9,380 nt of DNA, from assembly GCA_021604885.1 (NCBI GenBank), contig BQJV01000095.1:1-9380 (forward strand), read 5' to 3'. Shown one piece after another: positions 5,351 through 9,380 of the stretch; position 1 is the first letter of the stretch, and the number at the start of each line of letters is the position of its first letter. A program made the translations under genes and the position numbers. This stretch comes from Acidimicrobiales bacterium. GTDB taxonomy: Bacteria > Actinomycetota > Acidimicrobiia > Acidimicrobiales > Aldehydirespiratoraceae. The notes beneath the pieces were generated by a model that worked only from the letters and a program-made list of their open reading frames with translations, was not told the origin of the DNA and did no database searches.

Positions 5351-6588
5351 GGCTGGGCCTCCTCGGGTGCGTCGGTTGGTGTGATGCCGGCGCGGTCGAG
5401 CCAGGCCGGCCAGTCGGTCGTCGGGCGTCCTTGCACACAACCGGCTGCTGGGGCGACGGCGGGGTTGATCGGGGTCTGGCGTGCGATGGCGAGCAGGAGT
5501 GGTTGTGGGCAGACGGCAGCTCCGTCGACTCGGATGCCGAGGTGGAGGTGCGGTCCTGTCGTGTTGCCGGCCCCGAGGGTGCCCGGTTGACCGCCGGAGA
5601 GTCCGACGAGAGTGCCCGCGCCGACGACCTGGCCCGCTCGGACGGCGAGCTGTGAGATGTGGCAGTAGGTATAGACCGCGCCGTCTACCCCGGCGAGGTT
5701 GACCGTCGTGCCGCAACGGTTCGGGTCTGTTGGGTACACGCCGGCCGGTGCTGCGTTGGTGATCGTCCCTGCGGTCATGGCGAAGAGGGGAGTCCCAACC
5801 GGGAGACCGAGGTCCCATGCCGGGTAGTCGTGATGCGGTGAGACGAGCTGTTGGTTGTCGACGAGTTGTGGGTTGACCGGGAGGGCGTAGCCGGCGATGG
5901 GAAGCGCCGCCGAGGCGAGCGGCCCGGTGTAGGCGTCTGCCCACTCGAGGACCGCGTCCACGTACTCGTCGGACCTGTTGTAGTCGAGGATCGCTGCTTC
6001 GATGTCGACGATGCGGCCGTCGGGGCAGAGGTGACGGCGCATGGCGGCGACCGCGTCGTGGATGTTGTGGGGGTCGGCGATTCCGTCGCCGTTGCGGTCG
6101 GTTCCAAAGATTCGCCAGCTGGAGGGGATGAACTGGAACGGACCGACGGCGCGGTCCCACACGGTGTCGCCGTCCAAGCTGCCGTCGTCGGTGTCTGGGA
6201 TGCGAGCGGTTCCGTTGCTGCCGTCGAGCGCGATGCCGATGATCAGCGGTCGGGCGACCCCTTCAGGACCGATCGACGCTCCCGCGAAGCGTCCGTGGTC
6301 GGACTCGACCTTGCTGATGCCGGCCATGACCGTCCAGGGCAGACCGTCGCACTGCTGTGCCTCGGCGATGAAGAGCTGGAGGAGCAGCGACGGTATGTCG
6401 GCGACCGCCTCATCGGAGGGGCTGGACACCGTCACCGACGCTGCTGCTGAACCAGCGCCGGCAGCGACAGTTACCAGGCCGACAAGGGCAAAGGCACCGA
6501 TCATGAGGATCAATGCGAGGGCGGCGGCAACGCCGCCGATCAACTTCACCGCTGCTCTCCGCTGTTTTCCATGCCCACCCAGGGACAC
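5347..6588 (-). CDS. Membrane-anchored lytic transglycosylase / M23 metallopeptidase
   Basis: Up to 413 residues. One N-terminal membrane segment (about 15-45) is followed by an MltB-like lytic transglycosylase domain (about 70-222) with putative catalytic E95 (GISKVESDHGR), VGPFQFIPSSWRIFG (148-162) and GDGIADPHNIHDA. Then comes an M23 (LytM-like) endopeptidase domain (about 235-360) with H253, D259, H310 and HLH at 347-349 as zinc ligands or catalytic residues. It should cut both glycan strands and peptide cross-bridges outside the membrane. Two-domain hydrolases of this kind open the wall for conjugation or phage-like machines. The GTG at 6588 has no Shine-Dalgarno. A GTG at 6549 (residue 14) has GGAGAG 5 nt upstream and still precedes the membrane segment, so it may be the true start. 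The gene heads a leftward unit with xis (4-bp overlap) and int. Confidence 0.9.
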   Translation of the reverse strand: MSLGGHGKQRRAAVKLIGGVAAALALILMIGAFALVGLVTVAAGAGSAAASVTVSSPSDEAVADIPSLLLQLFIAEAQQCDGLPWTVMAGISKVESDHGRFAGASIGPEGVARPLIIGIALDGSNGTARIPDTDDGSLDGDTVWDRAVGPFQFIPSSWRIFGTDRNGDGIADPHNIHDAVAAMRRHLCPDGRIVDIEAAILDYNRSDEYVDAVLEWADAYTGPLASAALPIAGYALPVNPQLVDNQQLVSPHHDYPAWDLGLPVGTPLFAMTAGTITNAAPAGVYPTDPNRCGTTVNLAGVDGAVYTYCHISQLAVRAGQVVGAGTLVGLSGGQPGTLGAGNTTGPHLHLGIRVDGAAVCPQPLLLAIARQTPINPAVAPAAGCVQGRPTTDWPAWLDRAGITPTDAPEEAQP

Positions 6589-6712
6589 CTGACGAGAGCG
6601 AGCGCGACACGCGACCGGTCGTGATCTGGGCGGCGAGGTTCGAGAAGTCGTGAAGCGTTGTCGCGTTCGCGCTCATCCGATGTCCCTGGTCAAACGACAG
6701 GAGGTCGATAAT

Positions 6713-6727
6713 GCAAGTTAAACTTGC
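6713..6727. repeat. 15-bp perfect inverted repeat, candidate operator
   Basis: GCAAGTT-A-AACTTGC is a perfect 7+1+7 inverted repeat, AT-rich within high-GC DNA. It follows a GATAAT -10-like hexamer directly and overlaps an ATG (6711) that has an ideal Shine-Dalgarno. Position and symmetry fit a repressor operator; the binding protein is unknown. Confidence 0.5.
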
Positions 6728-6740
6728 GACCAGTAGTTGC

Positions 6741-6765
6741 GTTCACATACCGTGGCGATGTGACC
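6741..6765. repeat. Inverted repeat with 9-nt loop
   Basis: GTTCACAT (6741-6748) and ATGTGACC (6758-6765) pair at 7 of 8 positions around a 9-nt spacer. It lies 13 bp after the 6713-6727 palindrome. It may be a second regulator site or an RNA hairpin in the leader of the lipoprotein mRNA. The half-sites are in the opposite order to a CRP site, so I do not call it one. Confidence 0.35.
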
Positions 6766-6872
6766 GCTTCTCAACGCACTCCATCGATTCGTCCGAGAGT
6801 TCCGACGGCCAAGTCGATCGATGCTCTGCGGGCTCATCACGTTGGGTCTTGCCTCACGGCGGACCTTCTCTG

Positions 6873-7538
6873 ATGCGGTGCCGCCCCTCGATTGTCGTCG
6901 TTCTTTGTGCCCTGGCGGTCGCCGCCTGCTCCTCCAGCGATCCGTCGGAGTCGTTGGCAACGTCGACGACGGAGGCGGTTACGACTACGGATCCCTCGGT
7001 GTCAACACCAGCGCCGACGGACGCGCCGACAACGACGCCAACAGTGGTGCCGACGCTCGCTCCTGAACCGACCGAAGCTCCCGAGGACGAACCGATCGAG
7101 ACGGTCATTGCCGGCCGTATCCGTGGATTCTTCGATGCCCGTGAGGCAGCTAACGCCGGCCCGGTCCCCGATCCCGCCGACCCGGCGCTTGCAGAGGTCG
7201 CTGCGGGGGAGGCTTTGGCGTCGGCTGCCGCCGAGACGCAACGCCGCCTTGACGACGGGCGTGCTATCCGAGCGGGAGAGCAGGCGCTCGCCGAGATATG
7301 GGTGGGCTCGGTTCGGTTGGATGACGACACGGCCCAAGCCGCAGCCTGCTCGGTCGATGACGGTGTCATCTACGAGGTCGCGACGGGTGACGTGGTCAAC
7401 GACGACGTCGTGACTCACAGCTACGTCGTTGATCTCCAGCTGTCTGGTGATGCCTGGAAGGTAATCAGAGTCGTGCGGCTCCAGCAGTGGGAGGGGGTGG
7501 CGGGATGCGCGTTGGCGCGCGGGGATTTCCCCTTCTGA
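6873..7538 (+). CDS. Secreted lipoprotein, first gene of the Tad-like operon
   Basis: 221 residues from an ATG at 6873, chosen because it begins a textbook lipoprotein signal: MRCRPSIVVVLCALAVAAC with lipobox VAAC and lipidated C19. GGCGGA (6858-6863) lies 9 nt upstream. Residues about 20-72 are a T/P/E-rich linker such as crosses the cell wall. Residues about 73-221 form a compact domain (helix GRIRGFFDAREA, then strands IWVGSVRLDD, SYVVDLQLSG, WKVIRVVRLQQWEG). It vaguely recalls NTF2-like folds of actinobacterial lipoproteins and conjugation proteins, but I cannot assign a family. The frame stays open upstream to an ATG at 6711 that has a perfect AGGAGG, which would add 54 residues and bury the signal. 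It overlaps the next gene by 34 bp, implying coupling. Probably an envelope component of the downstream assembly. Confidence 0.8.
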   Translation: MRCRPSIVVVLCALAVAACSSSDPSESLATSTTEAVTTTDPSVSTPAPTDAPTTTPTVVPTLAPEPTEAPEDEPIETVIAGRIRGFFDAREAANAGPVPDPADPALAEVAAGEALASAAAETQRRLDDGRAIRAGEQALAEIWVGSVRLDDDTAQAAACSVDDGVIYEVATGDVVNDDVVTHSYVVDLQLSGDAWKVIRVVRLQQWEGVAGCALARGDFPF

Positions 7539-8344
7539 TTGCTGTGCTTCTGGTCGCCGTTGGCCCGGCGAACGCGGCCGACGAAGGCGAGGTCGGTGTT
7601 GTCGACAACGTCGTGCAGGTCATTGCTGTCGCCACGGTTGAAGGCGTCAGCTGGGGCAGTGACGACAGCTGTACGTACGAGGTGGTCATCGACGATGACC
7701 TTGCCGTAGGCGTCTACGGGATCGACTTGGAACGGCTCTACTCCGACACCGGACGTTGGCTACGTCTGACCTGTGACGGTGAGGTCGTCGTGGTCGACGG
7801 GCGGTTCGTAGTTCCAGAGGTGGATGCCTTCACCATTCCCGACCTGCTCGAGCAAGCGATGCGGACCCTCGACCCGCCGAGTCCGACCTGGAGGGCGAGC
7901 CCCGATGGAGTGACAGTGCCGATGGTCGCACAGCTCCCGACCTGGCTATGGGTCGACACTGCCTACTGGAATGGCACATTCACAGCACGCGCTGCGACAC
8001 CGAGCGGGCGCATGTGGGCCGAAGCGCACGCCGTTCCGGCTGCCGCGACATGGTCGCCGGGTGATGGATCCACTGTGGTCTGCTCCGGACCCGGATCGCA
8101 GTGGACCGCCGCTAACGAGGAGCCGGAGTGCTCGCACACCTATCGGCACTCGACGGCTGGCACGAGCGGCTTCCGTGTCACCGCGACGGTCGAGTTCGAG
8201 GTCTGGGGATCGACGAGTCTCAACCCGACCGCAGCCCTACTGGGGACGATCGCTCGCACTGCGGCCCCGATCACGGTCGAAGTCGCCGAGATCCAAGCGC
8301 TCGAGACCAACGGGCGCCTAGTGGAAGAACAGGTAGACCGATGA
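7505..8344 (+). CDS. Secreted PKD-like domain protein of unknown function
   Basis: 279 residues from an ATG at 7505, with a strong GGGAGGGGG (7489-7497) 7 nt upstream. A GTG at 7487 in the same frame lies before that Shine-Dalgarno and would add only a glycine run. Residues 1-24 are a Sec signal peptide (basic n-region, hydrophobic core, ANA cleavage site). The mature protein is mostly predicted beta. Residues about 183-234 look PKD-like: TWSPGDGS, then CSHTY, then FRVTATVEFEVWG, which matches the W..GDG / H.Y / V.. pattern of that beta-sandwich. Four cysteines (56, 90, 193, 209) could form two disulfides outside the cell. No membrane anchor beyond the signal. It overlaps the lipoprotein gene by 34 bp and the SAF gene by ATGA. 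Expected at the surface or in the cell envelope with the Tad-like machine; its exact role is unknown. Confidence 0.85.
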   Translation: MRVGARGFPLLIAVLLVAVGPANAADEGEVGVVDNVVQVIAVATVEGVSWGSDDSCTYEVVIDDDLAVGVYGIDLERLYSDTGRWLRLTCDGEVVVVDGRFVVPEVDAFTIPDLLEQAMRTLDPPSPTWRASPDGVTVPMVAQLPTWLWVDTAYWNGTFTARAATPSGRMWAEAHAVPAAATWSPGDGSTVVCSGPGSQWTAANEEPECSHTYRHSTAGTSGFRVTATVEFEVWGSTSLNPTAALLGTIARTAAPITVEVAEIQALETNGRLVEEQVDR

Positions 8345-9039
8345 CGACGCAGCTCCGCGACCAGAAGTTGGCGAACGGACACGCAAGAGGCGAAGCCCAC
8401 TTCGACCTCGCCCCAACGGTGGGGTCGGCGGGCCGGCGTCGCCTGCCCGAGATCGCCGGGGGCATCCTCGTCGTGGCCGTGTGCGCTCTCGCCGCTCTGT
8501 GGTGGCAGACAGCATCGACCGAACAGCACCCGGCGCTCGCACTGCGCAGCTCAGTGGAGCGGGGACAGGTGATCACGGGCGACGACCTCCAAATCGTCGG
8601 GATCGGCAGCGACGACACGCTCGCTGTTCTGACCGAACCCGAGGCCGGTCTGGTTGTCGGCAGAGTCGCACGCACCGACCTTCCGGCAGGAGCGCTCATC
8701 ACTGCCGAGCAGTTCAGCGACGGGTCGCTCATCACTGCCGGTCAGGGCGTTGTCGGTCTCTCGCTGGAGCCCGGCCAGTTCCCATCACTGTCGCTGTCGG
8801 CCGGCGACGCCGTGGCCGTTGTCCTGACGCCGGCGGCGGGCGATCCAAGGGCCTTTGACGGCGTCACGGTCGAAGCCGCCGTGCTCGTCGATCGGGCCAC
8901 CGTGGTAGAGGTCAGCCAGGTCGGGGTACAGGGGAACCTGTTCGCGGCCATTCAGGTCGGCGAGGACGATGCGGCACGCGTCGCCTCCGCGGCATCGGCC
9001 AACCGCGTCCGCCTCATCCAGGTCGCCGAGGAAGGATGA
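8341..9039 (+). CDS. SAF domain protein, CpaB/RcpC-like pilus assembly protein
   Basis: 232 residues. A cytoplasmic N-terminal tail (1-36) is followed by one membrane segment (about 37-56) and an external SAF domain (about 64-128: VERGQVITGDDLQIVGIG, LPAGALITAEQF). The C-terminal domain (about 134-230) shows VVGLSLEPGQFPSLSLSAGD followed by AVAVVLTP, as in CpaB/RcpC proteins. CpaB is a component of Tad/Flp pilus assembly, thought to act near the outer envelope; in Gram-positive relatives the SAF protein sits in or over the membrane. It starts inside the previous stop (ATGA, 8341-8344) and ends 1 nt before the ATPase gene, so the three are one operon. Confidence 0.88.
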   Translation: MTTQLRDQKLANGHARGEAHFDLAPTVGSAGRRRLPEIAGGILVVAVCALAALWWQTASTEQHPALALRSSVERGQVITGDDLQIVGIGSDDTLAVLTEPEAGLVVGRVARTDLPAGALITAEQFSDGSLITAGQGVVGLSLEPGQFPSLSLSAGDAVAVVLTPAAGDPRAFDGVTVEAAVLVDRATVVEVSQVGVQGNLFAAIQVGEDDAARVASAASANRVRLIQVAEEG

Positions 9040-9040
9040 G

Positions 9041-9380
9041 ATGAGTCTCATCTGTCTCGCCTCGGCCAAGGGATCGCCCGGCGTCACCACCACCGCGCTC
9101 GGACTCGCCGCCGCCCTACCCGTCGATGCTGCGCACCGCAAGCTCCTTCTCGAAGCCGACGCAGCAGGTGGCGCCCTCGCCATCCGGTACCAGCTCGGGC
9201 GCCTACCGGGCCTGGTGACCCTCGCGGCCGCGGGTCGACACGGGTTGAACCGGGAGGATCTGTGGAGCCATACCCAAGGGATCCCCGGCGGGCTCCCGGT
9301 CGTCGTCGCCCCGGAGCGTGCCGACCGCACGATGTCGATCCTGGACACGAGCGGCGCTCGTCTGGGGCACTGGCTCGCCG
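9041..9380 (+). CDS. CpaE/MinD-like ATPase, deviant Walker A (3' end truncated by window edge)
   Basis: 113 residues are visible; the rest lies beyond the right edge. The N-terminus MSLICLASAKGSPGVTTTAL is the first strand, P-loop and helix of a SIMIBI (ParA/MinD/CpaE) ATPase. The signature lysine (K10) of the deviant Walker A is present, but the second, P-loop lysine of KGGxGKT is V15 here (KGSPGVTT). LLLEADAAGGALAIRYQL (35-52) matches the following strand, where ParA proteins carry D.D. Together with the preceding SAF gene this points to a CpaE/TadZ-like localisation factor of a Tad pilus or secretion system rather than a plasmid partition ParA. The start has AGGAAGG a few bases upstream. 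The expected next genes in such loci are TadA-type ATPase and TadB/TadC membrane proteins. Confidence 0.85.
   Translation, partial: MSLICLASAKGSPGVTTTALGLAAALPVDAAHRKLLLEADAAGGALAIRYQLGRLPGLVTLAAAGRHGLNREDLWSHTQGIPGGLPVVVAPERADRTMSILDTSGARLGHWLA

Larger units (their letters stand above)
6589..6872. promoter_or_regulatory. Divergent control region between the hydrolase/xis/int unit and the Tad-like operon
   Basis: This 284-bp stretch has no convincing gene and must hold the promoters of both units. It contains CGACCGGTCG (6612-6621), the 15-bp inverted repeat at 6713-6727 and a second hairpin-like repeat at 6741-6765. A GATAAT -10-like hexamer (6707-6712) faces right, but its -35 is weak. From 6676 leftward a short minus-strand frame with G/C-rich third positions overlaps the hydrolase start; I do not call it a gene. 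An origin of transfer could also sit here, but no known oriT sequence is recognised. Confidence 0.55.
1300..9380. mobile_element. Putative integrative element, left part, inserted next to tRNA-fMet (boundaries inferred)
   Basis: A tRNA gene is followed by lower-GC cargo, a complete tyrosine integrase, an excisionase-type HTH gene, a wall hydrolase and a Tad-like envelope operon. This is a typical integrative-element layout, with cargo between the tRNA att site and int. I found no second copy of the tRNA 3' end (1272-1299) inside the window, so the distal att site must lie beyond position 9380 if the model is right. The left limit is set at the tRNA 3' end by analogy only. An alternative is that insertion took place close to the integrase 3' end (about 3881-3924) and the cargo block is chromosomal. 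Confidence 0.5.

Noticed and set aside
4487..5590. Long plus-strand open frame (367 codons)
   Set aside because: It is antisense to the integrase, the excisionase and the end of the hydrolase, all strongly supported by catalytic motifs and ribosome sites. High-GC DNA commonly gives such antisense frames.
5342..6160. Long minus-strand open frame running into the excisionase, which would give a 341-residue protein
   Set aside because: The upstream part is a second frame of the LT/M23 gene, rich in Arg and Pro, with no domain. Only the last 71 residues are a real HTH protein.
6410..6676. 88-codon minus-strand frame beginning before the hydrolase gene
   Set aside because: Its first 30 codons have G/C-rich third positions and an AGGG lies 7 nt upstream, but two thirds of it lie in another frame of the hydrolase gene and turn into an Arg/Cys-rich string. 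At most it is a short leader; not called.
6741..6765. CRP-like binding site
   Set aside because: The half-sites are TCACA then TGTGA, the reverse of the CRP order TGTGA-N6-TCACA, and the spacer is longer.

Overview
The window is high-GC DNA with tight operons, many overlapping start and stop codons, GTG starts and a DUF222/HNH nuclease gene. These point to an Actinomycetota chromosome, possibly of the Acidimicrobiia type, although nothing in the window fixes the genus. It reads as a chromosomal tRNA site carrying the left part of an integrated mobile element. The element boundaries are inferred, because the second att site is not visible here.

Layout from left to right. Positions 1-1080 (minus) hold a DUF222/HNH endonuclease gene whose C-terminus runs off the left edge. 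Positions 1081-1222 hold a tandem pair of perfect 14-bp palindromes and a good promoter for the next gene. Positions 1223-1299 are an initiator tRNA-fMet(CAU), closed by a 13-bp terminator hairpin at 1305-1335. Positions 1415-3924 look like a cargo block, with GC visibly lower than the left flank. It has four genes in alternating orientation: a soluble Ser/Thr protein kinase (minus), a 160-residue protein of possible RNase H/RuvC-like fold (plus), a helix-turn-helix plus coiled-coil protein (minus), and a degenerate phosphoribosyltransferase-like protein (plus).

Positions 3881-6588 (minus) form one leftward unit. It contains a lytic-transglycosylase/M23 peptidase, a 71-residue excisionase-type HTH protein that overlaps it by GTGA, and a complete tyrosine integrase. 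A gene-free region of about 280 bp (6589-6872) with inverted repeats separates this unit from a rightward operon. That operon contains a lipoprotein, a secreted PKD-like protein, a CpaB/RcpC-like SAF protein, and the start of a CpaE/MinD-like ATPase cut by the right edge. The SAF and ATPase genes are hallmarks of Tad-type pilus or secretion machinery.

Working together (inference): integrase and excisionase would move the element in and out of the tRNA-fMet site. The wall hydrolase and the Tad-like envelope proteins would build a cell-surface apparatus, possibly for conjugative transfer or for adhesion. The kinase/HTH/PRTase-like block would be regulatory or anti-phage cargo next to the attachment site. 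The least described parts are the cargo block and the pairing of integration genes with a Tad-like operon.
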